Assembly: GCA_030141605.1 (NCBI GenBank)
Contig: JAQGDQ010000022.1
Coordinates: 124,001 to 188,000, forward strand
Length of the DNA stretch: 64,000 nucleotides
Direction: 5' to 3'
From: Tubiluchus corallicola
Lineage: Eukaryota > Priapulida > Priapulimorpha > Priapulimorphida > Tubiluchidae
Every line of letters begins with the position of its first letter. The first letter of the stretch is position 1. The notes beneath the pieces are model-generated. The model was not told where the DNA came from. It made no database searches and saw only the letters and a list, made by a program, of their open reading frames with translations. The position numbers and the translations under genes are program-made. Positions 48,439-60,535 of the stretch are shown here, one piece after another.

Positions 48439-49394
48439 GGAATATGTCACTTGAAAGATAACGAGGAATTACGAGATAAATTACTAATGATGGTTAAATG
48501 AATTTTCGCAGTCTGTAAATAGTCACTGGTGGTGGGGGGAGGGGGTGAAATTTGAGCTTCGATGTTAAATATGCAAAGTATGCGTTGTATCATATAATTT
48601 GTAGTATGTGTTGCAGTACTATTTAATAGTACAGCATGAAAATTTCGAACATTTCTAGGAACGTATACATGCGGACATTACCATCGTTGTTAATGTTTTT
48701 GGAGAACTAGCACGATCATATTTCCATATATATATATATATATATATAAAGAGGTTACTAATTCTGTATTTCTGTTGCATATAGCAAAGTTCATTCCATA
48801 ATTCCCTTTAGTTGAAAAAAATCAGTAAAATTAGCTGGAGTCGTTCAAAATATGCAATTTGATAAAAAAAAGTAGCTAGCGATATGATTTTAATAAGAAC
48901 TTTATACCAAGCAGTATAATGCTGCAGATCACAGATGAGTTTGAACTCATGGAACTTCAGAATTTACTCTCAGCATTTAGCTCTAATAGAGCAGACGATC
49001 TGTAGGAACATGCAAAACAAATAGTCCAGAATAGGTAAGAGTAAGAGTGGGTGTGAATAAACAACAGGCCCTAACGCAAATACGAGATCCAATGACATAA
49101 TTCATTAATAAATCACTTCGCCTGATACGCTATTATAATAATAATTATTGGGTAGAGTATAAAGACGGTGCTATACGTTGTCAAAAAACGTATGGTGTCA
49201 GAGTACGACAGTCATTAATGAACGAATTTTTGCCTAGGGCCTGTCAAATTTGCCGTATAGAATGGCTCTTGATGTTACAACTTTGAAACTTAGCAGTAAA
49301 TGTAATGCTGGGGGCATTTTAGAAAAAAGATACAACATTTATTGCAATTTAGGTGATTGCATTTAAGAGTGGATTTTTTCTTTTATTCATTATG

Positions 49395-49790
49395 AAATAA
49401 AATCAAATCAAATCAAATCAAAATTCATCAAATGAATTAACTTATTCATTTCTTTATCTTTTTCCTTATTTTTCGCTTTTTTCTTTTGTTTCATTTTTCC
49501 TTCCTTCCTTTCTTCTTTCTTGCTTTCTTTTTTGCTTCCTTTCTTCTTCGGTTTTTTTCTTTCTTGTTTCATTGTTCCCTCCTTTTTCCTTTTTTGACAC
49601 TTCTTCCTTCCACTTATCTTTTCTTTTTCTCTTGCTTCCTTCTTTGTTTCCTGCTACTTTCTTTCTTTCTTTTTGCTCTCTTTTCATTTTTTCTCCTTTT
49701 TTGCACACTTTCTCCCATCCTTTCTTTTTTCTTTCTTCCTCGCTTCGTTCCTTGTTTTTTCTACATTTCCTGCCTTTTACTTCTATTAGA
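49395..49790. repeat. (AAATC)n patch followed by ~340-bp polypyrimidine tract
   Basis: 49397-49421 holds five AATCA-type pentamers. 49441-49790 is almost all C/T on the + strand with CTTTT, CTTCC and TTTCC units. The Lys/Glu-rich frame on the minus strand and the Phe/Leu-rich frames on the + strand are artefacts of this bias. Confidence 0.9.
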
Positions 49791-49799
49791 CAGACTCTA

Positions 49800-52700
49800 A
49801 CTACTGCTTTTCTGATTCCCTGTTCCTGAACAAACCAAATACATAAAAACACATTATGGTTAAATAGCACATTCTAGACCTACTGCCGCGTCTATCGCAC
49901 TGAAAATTCCGGATGCATGTGAATACAATAGTGCACCCTGAGCATTGAGTGAGCAATCCCCTTATGTCGTCCAATACTATCTTGAAACAATAACACAGGT
50001 TAATTCTTAACGACAAGAAAATTCACAATGAATAAAAAATTCCGCAATTAAAAAACAATGGAAAAGGAAGAAAAGGTTTCAAACTGCCACTGTAGTTTTT
50101 CATCAAGTGAACAAAAAAAGAGGAAAATTATAGGGAGTCACCAGAACGACTGAACTAATCTTTTGGGTGAGCTTCTGTTCATATTATTAACACGTTAAAA
50201 GGACAACACACTTTAAGAAGTACAAGCTTATAACAAAAACACAAAAGTACATTTTTATCTGCTGTGCTTCTTTCTTTTGCGTGCGTGCTTGCGTCCTTTT
50301 TATGTGCTAGTAACATAAACAAAGAACTCCCCAGAAAATTAGTTCATGATGTTTTTTCTCTTTTTGTCCTTTTTGTTAACCTGAAGAAGAACTGCAATGG
50401 TAGTTTGAAATGTTGTGTTTTCTCTTTCTTTTTTCCTTGTTTTTAAATTGGGGTGATTTTTTCGCTCTCTCGAAACTTCATTTTCTTAAAACAGATTTAA
50501 AACACACCAGTTTAATAAAATTCCTACTTTTGTCAGTAATATTCTTTTGTTTTAAATTCACAGGTCATTGTATAGGTCTAAAGACCCTAACCTATAATAG
50601 CCTGTAAACATATATAAACCGATGCGTGGCTTCATCAAATGTTAGAAGCACGCTGCATGTTTGACCAATTGCATAGATTATCACTGCGGTACTTAGCCTT
50701 TACTGCAGCATTTAAGCGTATTATGTGGGCTACTGCTTGATGGTGTTATGTTTATTAAGAGAAATATCTGGCACACAATTAACACTCCAGCGATAAATTG
50801 CGCTGCATTAAAGAGAAACAGTTTCCATGTTAACAGAGAACACATAATATATGAAAGAATGTTATATGCTATGCTGTTATAGCGCAGAGGATTTGCAAAG
50901 GAATTATCAGATATGCCTGTGGAACCAGTTCATGCGTTTTTTGACTTTGAGAAAAGCTCGTCATTTCATAATCATTAAATTCAACATTGTTGTCGGAAAT
51001 GACATTTCAATTTAATTAATAGTTTACTCTTTTGCTATCGCACTGTAAGTGTGCAATTATAGGTAGTAGTTAACGTAATTTAACGGTTTAAATAGGTTTA
51101 AAGTCATGTTAAAAGTATCTTTTTTACTGCTTTTGCATAACATTCTCGACAACAATTAAATTAGTCATCTGACCTACACTTCATCTTCAGTAGCCTGTAT
51201 GTCTTTCCTGTACAATTATACTCAAAACAAGTAATAATACTTATTTCACGAGCAGTCCAATTTTCCTTGACCAATTAAAAATTCACGATAGCACGTTAAA
51301 AATCAGCAAATGTTAGGCAATTATTTAAACTCTAGAAAATTACTGAAGTGTAAGGTAATTTTTACTATAATCTGCTTTTGGTATCGTCCATAATCGATTT
51401 TGCGATGTTACCTCAAGCTAATGTAGGTTACGTAAAAGAAGAAAATCGTAAGAACTCATCAAAGATAAAAGAAAATGTCCTCGAGCCTACAGTTCTATCA
51501 TCTACATTGCGACACAGATCAAATAATTACAAATCAACAACAAGTTTAGCACTTTTTGATAGGACGGGCGGGAAATATTAAGGTAGCAAAGCAATTAATT
51601 ACGCATATTGGCGACTATAGGAACAATTACAATCTCCATGGAGTAATTAATAATAATTTTTGACGACAACCGTAATGAAAACTAATAAATGCAGCCCGGT
51701 TGTGATCATAAAGCTGCATTTTAACCCAGCCTGAGTCGCTTAACTGATCACGTGATGATGTTTACTGTTTATCCTGCAATAATATTGAGAATAGGTCCAA
51801 GTTAGGGTGAGGGACGGCCGAAAACAATAAGTCATGAATTTTAGTTATTTTCAGAATTGTGCAGAAATTTGCTACATTACATTATAATAAAAGCAGGAAT
51901 TATACACAGCCTTCTTACATAGCCTTATTTTTTTAATATTGTTTATATTTTAGAAGAACAAATTCACTCTGGCGAGCAGCTACAAAATAGAGAAATTGAT
52001 TAAAAATCAAAAGAAAAAAAATTAATTTGTGGAAAGTAGCCATCTTAGGCAGATTGAGCATCAAAACTACAAAGAAATTTCAGATATACAAGATCACAAT
52101 AACTACCATGAAAGTATCTATAGGAAGTACACAGCGAGGCAGTTGATTTTCAGGGGCTGAGAGTTTCAAGGTATGAAGTGCCAAAAACCTTCTGAGAACC
52201 ACATATTCCGCACCATTGTTGCTGAATTTCAGTCTGAAGCACCGGCAAGTTATCACTCAAGTTCCTGACCACTCAAGTTTTCCAGTTTCCTGATGCTATA
52301 TAAAGAATTGAAGATAGGCATCTTATGACCTGAAAACACTAGAACCGCCAACTTCCACAGACAAGTGAAAAAAAATGACAAAGAATGGCATTAACGCAGT
52401 AAAAGAAGGGACGAGCTAATATAAATCTTTAAAGAAACATATACATTGTTATAAGTCACTAGAATAAAACAGGCCTAATAAAACCTGTGTAAGTTCTCTG
52501 TAATAATTTTTAAGCGAAAAATCAGAAATTAAATTATCATTATCATCTATAACGTGTCCGTATTTCTCGTAGTCTGTTGTTTACGCCTACTACGTTTTTC
52601 GTTTTAATATTAATACACTAAATGCTATTTTTAGAGCAATGAATGGCATAGCAACAGTGACTATGCGCTTTATTTCCAGGCTTTAAATCTACAAACAAAG

Positions 52701-54155
52701 CTCGAAACTCTCCGATCTTATTCGGTCTAATGAGCATTTTTAAAAGATGTATCCTCATTTCATTTGAGAGCTATTCATTTGCTAACTTGAAAATATCTAG
52801 TCAGTTCCGCTTAATAGTTTTCTGTCATCAGTTTTCTGTTAAAAGAAATTGACGAAGCAGCATTATTTTTAAATATCAAATATCGTTAATTTAATATTTT
52901 AATTTAACAGCACAACCAGATCGACTATGCATGAGAATGTTTACTTACCTTAATTTGCAAACGTCCTGCGCTTTCTCTGAACACTTTGTAGTTACCGCTT
53001 TGAAGCCAGGTATAATGTGTTGTGCGGAACGCCCATGGCTTCGCTTATTAGCAACATAATGCTGAGCAATATATATTCTAATTAGTTTCTATTAGGAGGT
53101 GCAATGATCTCGCGCAAATAACTGTTAATCGGTCTACCCTGGCATCGTTAAATGTGCATTATCGTCGGCATGTTTGCAACAAATCAAAGTACACTTTCGT
53201 GAATCTTATCTTATTAAATTATTCCCAAAGTACCAATGAACAGAAATCGTAGTTTTAATTATAGACTGCAATATACTGAGTGTTTGGTCTCTTTATGCGA
53301 GTCCAAAATAAGCAATGACTGAATTAAATCTTTTACAATTAACCAGCGATTTTTTGAAGAGACCACCTATGCCGCTGCCCAATTAAAATGGCAGTTATAG
53401 GTCTAATAATTGTTTTAGCATTTACTGTGTCCATCAAGCATACATTTTCTGGTAATTACTAGCTTTCATAGTCGGCAGGTACCTTTTCGGTTAACCAAAA
53501 TGGTGGAAGTTTTTGCAGTGGAAGATGGGTTTCAAGTGCATTCAGCACATGCAAGGAGTGTCAAGGAACTCGAGGCTTAAATAGTGGAATACTTGAGAAT
53601 AAAGTCATGAAGTGAGCCCCTTCCCGACATGAAATCTGGGCCTGGGTCTATAAATATCGATAAATGGGACTGGGGCGAATCTGTGGCTCCATACACTCAC
53701 CTATTTTTCCCTTGAAACTTGAAACCAATTTTCGCGGCCTTTTTGATTTCCTTAGCTTATTTTGCTGTGGGCATACAAGAATGATTTAAACACAAATGCT
53801 CACATGGATAGTGACTTTGTGAAAGGGATTGCCGGGTCGTTAATCGTTTATGTAACGTTATATTAGGATGTGATGTTGACAGGCCACCGGTGCTGTGATT
53901 GGCTTGCTAACTGTTGTGGTTACCAAGGTCTTCTGGGAAAATGTATTTTAGAACTCTGCCTACCCAGTGCCTGAAATAGACATAACAGGTGCCCGGTGAC
54001 AATAAGGCCTATATGTGCATCACGGAACGATGAAATAAACATAGCCAAGACCATCGTAAATATAATTTTATATTTTATACACTGTATGAGAGTACACACA
54101 TTTATATGAAATTGAAATTTGAATTCACGTTCTTTAATGACAGTAAAAATCCGGT
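49800..54155. other. Intergenic DNA, no gene seen
   Basis: About 4.3 kb of AT-rich sequence. Open frames at 50264-50607, 51378-51581 and 53920-54159 have no recognisable domain. The last part may be 3' UTR of the DUF229 gene that ends at 54156. Confidence 0.45.
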
Positions 54156-56162
54156 TCAAAGAATGTCCCTACAAAAACAAAACATTCTCAGATCTGCACG
54201 ATGGGCATATATACAATGAGACTGATTGCCATACTTGTTAATTCGGCTTATACTTGCACCATCGACTATAGGCTGCTTCCCACTTGTGTACTCTATTGTG
54301 GCTTCGAATAATGCACCCCCAGGTTTCGTCTGAACAGTGATCTGATACACCACTGTCGCAGGTTGAACCTTGTTCTTAAACTGGGGAATCAGTCCGTCTT
54401 CGTCAGCTGAACTGGAAAACTTTAAGACGTTCTTGTTCGGTTTCAGCTTCGTGGCACCGACTATTTCAGAAAGTGCCAGATTCGCGCAGACTTCTCTTTC
54501 ATCTTTTAGCAAGGAGTTAATGTAATGAATTAAGGTATCGGCAACTATTTTTATTGCTGGGTCTTTCACTTCTACAGGCTCCCATGAAAGACACGCGCAC
54601 CAGTGGTGTGCAATGTGGGCATCTGCACACGTTCTCTGTATAGGTATTTCGCTGAATAAACTCAAATTTCGTTGGGCCAAAGTATTGTTTGCTGACGATC
54701 CACGAAACTGTATTATTTCCTTCAGTAAAATATGCAGATCAAAAGGTGTGGTCAGTCGCCCAGAATTTAAAAGCAAGTTTTGATACTCAGTTGGATGCTC
54801 AGTTTTAAACCACGGTGGCAACGTCACAGATACGAAAGGCAGCCGTTCTTCGAGTAAGCCTTGCGACGTTTTCCGTATGGCGCTAAACCGCGAACCATGA
54901 TCGCTGAATATGATCAGCATCGTGTTGTTGAAATGGTTGCTATTGTAATTATTTTGAAGAAAATTTTTGAAGTCATTATCAGCATATGTCAAATATTTCG
55001 GATCGTCATGACTGAGCTCGTTGTAGAAAAAAAAGCCAAATTTACGTTGTTTTTTGTAAGCCTGCAGGAAGTCGCTCAAGTAGTCCAAAGCCACTTTATG
55101 TTTTGGAAAAGAACCATGACAAAAAGCTGGTTCAAGCTTAAGATGTTTATCCACAGCTAAATAAAATGTCCGCCCATAATGGTCTGTTGGTTTTTCTTGA
55201 AAACCGCGCATTCTGTATTGAAAAGTATTTATGGCTGCCAAATCTTCTATCCACAAAGTCATATATCCAAGACGTTTAAAATCTTTCCATATTATCGGAT
55301 ATGCATCTACTGTGTACGCATCGTCTAACTTCTTAAGAGTTGGGGGTAACTCCTGTTCAGTCTTTCCAGTTAAAAGGGGAATTAAAGCCTGTGGTGTCCC
55401 ATCTCCTACAATGTTGTAGCCACCTAATATGACACTGTTCAAAACGCTTTTCATGTATTTTAGGCTCTTGGACATTTTTCGCTGCCAAGCAACTTGCGAG
55501 ACAGAATCAAAGCCAATTAATATCAAATCCATTCCCAAAGCCTCGTGCGGCAAATTGATGTCCTTCATTCTTTCCATCTCATCTTTTTGAATTGCGACAT
55601 GTGCGTGATAATTAGAATATGAAGGTCTTGCTGTGAGCACTAAGTACATCATGTGAAGCACATTTCTCGCGTACACCTGCGCCTTGCATTCCACGTAGAA
55701 AAAATCTACTGGCATAAGGTCTCCATGTTGAAATTTAACAGGAGCAGAATGTCTGGTATCGAAATCATCACTCCGCTGTAACTCTTTGTAGAAACACTTC
55801 ACGGATTCGGGTATGATGTTAAGAACTTTCAAAGCCGTATCATTATAATACACTTTTCCACCAGCAGTATAAATCCAGTTGTTTCCCTGGCAAGCCAGCG
55901 GTTCTGGGTCTTTATAAAATTCGTTTAACAACACTTCGTCTTTGAATATATTCGGATGTACGCATGCTTGGTTTTGTCCTTCTTTTGACAGAAACGTGAA
56001 ATATGTTTCCTTACTCGGCAAGGCAAAAAATACTGTTACTGTTGTGGATGCAATACAAAATATAAAAAAAGTAGTAAAAAATTGATACCGCGGCTGATAG
56101 ATTAGTTTCTTGCAAGTTCGCTGTAATGCAATATGTCCTAATTGCGACTTCAGGAAAGGCAT
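54156..56162 (-). CDS. DUF229 membrane protein, alkaline-phosphatase fold, paralog A
   Basis: A 668-residue protein in one exon. A short cytoplasmic N-terminus with basic residues precedes one membrane segment (~27-48), so it is a predicted type II protein with the catalytic part outside or in the secretory lumen. The core matches DUF229 (PF02995), a relative of sulfatases and alkaline phosphatases. D219 sits in IGFDSVSQ, T256 in GDGTPQALIPLLTG (candidate nucleophile position), H385 in NELSHDDP and D421-H422 in SDHG; the Asp and His residues are the likely metal ligands. A Cys/His-rich C-terminal part (HHWCAC, then HCIYA and CFCRDIL at the end) is probably disulfide-bonded. Substrate is unknown for the family. 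Paralog B lies 4.4 kb away on the same strand. ATG at 56162 gives the full membrane anchor. Confidence 0.93.
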   Translation of the reverse strand: MPFLKSQLGHIALQRTCKKLIYQPRYQFFTTFFIFCIASTTVTVFFALPSKETYFTFLSKEGQNQACVHPNIFKDEVLLNEFYKDPEPLACQGNNWIYTAGGKVYYNDTALKVLNIIPESVKCFYKELQRSDDFDTRHSAPVKFQHGDLMPVDFFYVECKAQVYARNVLHMMYLVLTARPSYSNYHAHVAIQKDEMERMKDINLPHEALGMDLILIGFDSVSQVAWQRKMSKSLKYMKSVLNSVILGGYNIVGDGTPQALIPLLTGKTEQELPPTLKKLDDAYTVDAYPIIWKDFKRLGYMTLWIEDLAAINTFQYRMRGFQEKPTDHYGRTFYLAVDKHLKLEPAFCHGSFPKHKVALDYLSDFLQAYKKQRKFGFFFYNELSHDDPKYLTYADNDFKNFLQNNYNSNHFNNTMLIIFSDHGSRFSAIRKTSQGLLEERLPFVSVTLPPWFKTEHPTEYQNLLLNSGRLTTPFDLHILLKEIIQFRGSSANNTLAQRNLSLFSEIPIQRTCADAHIAHHWCACLSWEPVEVKDPAIKIVADTLIHYINSLLKDEREVCANLALSEIVGATKLKPNKNVLKFSSSADEDGLIPQFKNKVQPATVVYQITVQTKPGGALFEATIEYTSGKQPIVDGASISRINKYGNQSHCIYAHRADLRMFCFCRDIL

Positions 56163-56169
56163 TATCGAT

Positions 56170-56875
56170 AAACACTTTCACCAGTTATCTTCAGTTTATC
56201 AAATAATAAGTTTATTTACTCTATTCATGGCAGAAGAAATAACAAATCACTGTTAGCGATGTTAAAAAAATAATAAAATTGAATAGTAAGTACATTGATG
56301 ATAGTCGTATCTTATTTTGAGGCATTCGAAGTTTGCTTATAAAAAACTCGTACCGAAGGATCCCTAATGCAGCTGTAACCGTTATAAGGGGCGCTTTTAT
56401 AGTTATCTACGTCATTCTATAATGACTTAGGCTATCGACTGCGGAACCATCTACGTTTTTTAAAATCATTAAGCCTTGTAGTAATCGAGTTTACTGAATA
56501 TGGTATTACAATGATTATCTCTGAATTAAATTTTTACCATCGCGCGCTGCCCACCCCTGGCTTGTTATATGAGAACAATACAATGTACAGTGTTATTTTG
56601 TCGTTTGCAACAATCATGTAACTAACTTTGTTACATGATTCGTGTAATTGTTTGGTTTAATTGTCTTGGAGCATGATGGAGAAGACACTATGCTGTCAGG
56701 TTTTGACTTATTTATTTTCGTTAAAACATTACCCATAAAAATTTGGCATATCATAAAAATTATGTTCGATAGAAAAGTATTAAAAATCATGCAGAAACAA
56801 AGAGAGATACATGCCTTGAAACAGAGGGTGATGTGTTGAAACAGATGGAGGTTGAACAACTACAAAGCTGTGCGC
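56170..56875. other. Upstream region of DUF229 paralog A
   Basis: AT-rich, no gene seen; presumably includes promoter and any leader exon of the 54156-56162 gene. No convincing splice acceptor near its ATG. Confidence 0.4.
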
Positions 56876-56877
56876 GC

Positions 56878-57826
56878 TAAAAATTGCACAGAAAAATGGC
56901 GCGGTAAAAATGGCACAGGACAAAATGGCACATATTTTATTTTGATGCATCTGATTTCTATAATAGAACTAATGTGCACTCAGTAGGAAGCAGGTCATTG
57001 CCAAAGCCGAACAATTCTAAACTTATTAGTCGGATACTTTTGATTATAATTGATACAAAGATAAACAAGCAAACATACAAAAGTGTACCTGTATTGGTAT
57101 TATATAGACTAGCAATAGACTCACAAAATAATTGTTCATTGAACATAATCAATAATGCACGAATGTTCCACATAGTGTTTATCTACCTTTTTAACCATCA
57201 ATTTTGGCGATGGCAACAGACTGTCAAATATACGTACTTAGTCATCTTAAAAGGCTTATACACATTAATAAGTAAAGATTATAGGCAGCGTTACGCAATT
57301 TTACAACGATAATTTCTCGAATGTGAATTGGAAGCAACTCGCAGTTGTTTGTCCAGGTGAGATAACAAAAAAAGAAGTACTAAACACTCCCTCTGAGGCC
57401 GCCACGAGGTACTTCACGAATATTTTTGTGCATGGTGTTTGGGTCATGTTTTGTGAAAAAAGAACCGCCGAAAAGATTCCCATTTTGTCACCCTATACCC
57501 CCTTTCTTCACAAAGTTTCTTGGAAATATGTTAGATAGCTTTTTGCGTAACAGACTTACTACCATAACAGATAAAAACAACCAAACAAATAAACAAACAA
57601 ACTGTTATTGAAGCATAACTTCCTTGGCAGAGGTAAAAATAACTAAAATAATTAAAATAAAATGAAAAAATAACTTCACTGCAACCCTAACCTTAAACAT
57701 ATTTTATTAAGTGTGCCATTCTTCCTGTGCAATGTTTTACCTACTTTTGTATTTGTGCCATTTTTTCCTGTGCCATTTTACCGTGCATTTTTTCCTGTGC
57801 CATCTTTACCTGTGCCACTTTTACAT
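56878..57826. mobile_element. ~0.95-kb element bounded by inverted ~15-bp repeat clusters
   Basis: The left end (56878-56932) carries copies of a unit like GGTAAAAATGGCACAGG on the + strand. The right end (57711-57826) carries five or six copies of the same unit on the minus strand (as CCTGTGCCATTTTTTCC). The interior has no recognised protein. Clustered terminal repeats in inverted orientation suggest a non-autonomous DNA transposon. No target-site duplication was identified. Confidence 0.55.
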
Positions 57827-57829
57827 ACA

Positions 57830-60535
57830 TTCTTATTAGACTGGTTGTGGTTAGGAGCATTGCAATAGTCGTTATCAATCTACATTTAACGCTGGTTAAA
57901 TCCTAATGCAGTAATGTAATTCTTAATTATCCAGTATTATTAATGTATCGCAAAAAAGCATATTTTGAAACATACTTTGTCTATCGGTCACATTATAGCC
58001 GTAAATCATGCATTACATTTTTGCTAGCAATTTGATTGAATGTACAAAAGTTCTTGCTAGTAACGTTAATTTGATGGAAGTTTATAATAAGTTGCTTACA
58101 TTTACAAGTTCATTCAATGGACGCTTGCCTGTATCGGTAGAGCTCCAATCCCGCACTCCTTTGTCTGACTTTTTACTACAATGGTCTCTCGGCAAGGGAT
58201 TCTTTCAGCCTCAATGCTCATTTATCACTGATAATTCTTTTTCGTATAAACATTTTTATTTAACAACATCATTAACAATGAAGCCAGTTTCTGCTGTTTT
58301 TTTTGGATGATGGATAAAGAGGTGAACCGGTAGAGTAACGTCCGGGCTATCAGTGCTAGTGCGTACACCGCTAATTACTTCACTATTTCGACGAGATGAA
58401 AAATATAGAAATAATGAACAGTGTACAAGATAACTTAAGCTGAAAGATCACTGTGATGAAAGTCCAAAACACTTCAAATTTGAGAAGCCAGTGGAAAAAA
58501 TCTGTCGAAAGATAGTGGATGTCGAAAACGCTTAATTTTATTACGATGAATGATTGATTTTCTTCGAAAATATTTGATCTGATTTTAACGATTCAAGTGA
58601 ATGTTTTTAGCTTTTTAATTTGAGTTTGAGTTTTGTAAAAATAGGCGGGAGAGCAAAACTTGGGCGACTGAATGCCCTGAATTGAATTATCTTCGCATTT
58701 CGACGTAAACAAATACTGAATTGAGTTTAATTTGTAGCAATTTTCAAATGTATGTACTTTTACATCGATTCAATATATTATTTAAAATATTTGCATAATT
58801 ATTGATAAATATTACATTTTTGATATTAATGATGGTATTTGCAATGACAATGAAACAAGAGAGTAATTAGTACATGTTTAGTAATAAAGGCTTAGTGGTC
58901 GATTAAGAGATCTGCGTTTTAGTAAAGAGAAAAGAAATTACAATATAACTAAATTACGACATGATTACACTAAATGTATACGTTAAGTCTAATGCAAAAA
59001 CGACTTAAGACATACGTATTGTACTGTGAACATGGTTATCATCGATAATGAGCAAAGGAGCAAGGTAGCGATTGCCAGCGTTATGTGACTCCTAGCTAGC
59101 TAGGCCTTTGACACAGAAAAATTACTATATGTATACACTGATCTATGAAAGAAGCCTGATTCAGCTAATTACATGGCCAATTGGGCACGATGCCCTGCTA
59201 TACTAGATACTTAAATGACAATTACATGAGGATGCAAATTTAACACTACGTTGACATTCAAAAACCAGTTTGCAAGGGCAGATCCATGCAAAAATGGTAA
59301 AAAACACTAACTCGAGATGTACTGTACTGGCGTAGTTCTCGACAGTGGGCTTGTGGAGGCTACCAATAGACCGATAGGCCGTTTTCCTCACTGCAAGGGG
59401 GAATTACTCATAATTGTTTGAAAATAAAATGTCGTATAGATTTCTAAGTCATTATTTCATCTCGTTAGGAGAATAAAATTTTTTGAACGGTCTTGTATAA
59501 CTTTAAAAAAGTCTAGGTTTGTTTACCTTGGTCTTTTGACTGAGTTCGTATATAGACATTTCTTATTTTGTATGTGGTATTCAAATTTTTTGTACTTGCT
59601 AAGGTAGTATTAGCCGAAATACTGAGCTAGCCGCTAAATACAGTGACCGAAATAAGGGAAGCTTGGGTCGATGCTTGTTACAGAATAACGGAACAAGGAA
59701 ATGGTTTCTGGCAAAATAAGGAGAAACGGGCAGACCTAACAAAAAAGCAACTACGGGAATTAAAGAAACAATAATACAATTCTAAGAATATACTATCTTC
59801 AACGAAAAAGAAAAAACAAAAATCACGAAGTTATTTTAAAGGATTTTTGATAATAAAATCTTTTTATACAATGCACAAGCTGGATGCAGCAACCAATGGC
59901 AAGGCCTAGGCCTACTAATTGTAGTTCGTGGCAGTGGGATTGGAATGTAGTTAATTATCAACTAATTATCCCGCCAACACGAGACATTGAATCGCATGAC
60001 GTCTCTTAGCCAAATTCAGATTGTATTCTCCTTCTTCGACAGAAATAGCTGGGACAATATGGTAGGTGTATTAACAGCAGTTTTCAATTACTGGCAGTCT
60101 TCCGATGCACTAGTTCCATATTATTTAACTTCAATCACTTTGTTTGACTATTTATCCATAAATTCTGGTACAGCAACTGTATACTTTTTGGGAGCATGAC
60201 TGCCGAAAAACCGTAAAGAAAATTGTCGACAGATTTCGGAAAAAATCTAAAAAACCATGGGTTGTGAGGAATAACCTTTCCTTCTGTTATGCTAATGATA
60301 ATTATAAAACATAATGTATTCATTCATGTAGGTACCCACCCTTCATTAATGTATCCATGCCTCCTAGGAGACTCCATTTAACCGGTTTTTTTTTACTAGA
60401 TGAACCAAATGGCAAGAGTTGTTACGAAATTCACAGTTTGTGACAAATGAAATATGAAAGCGATAGAAAACTACTCGTATATATAAAAAAACATAATAAC
60501 AAACTTGTTAATGAAGACATTGTAAAACTCAATTT
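57830..60535. other. Intergenic DNA between the DUF229 paralogs
   Basis: AT-rich; open frames at 58008-58310 and 59987-60199 are unrecognised. No further structure seen. Confidence 0.45.

Larger units (their letters stand above)
47355..49390. other. Upstream region of GPCR B and intergenic DNA
   Basis: No second gene. It contains the DR1-like sites annotated separately and a (TA)n stretch at 48726-48749. Confidence 0.4.

Noticed and set aside
49466-49870. Lys/Glu-rich minus-strand frame of 134 codons
   Set aside because: It follows the polypyrimidine tract exactly and its composition is explained by that bias.
57323-57611. Possible transposon protein inside the inverted-cluster element
   Set aside because: Short overlapping frames without transposase motifs.
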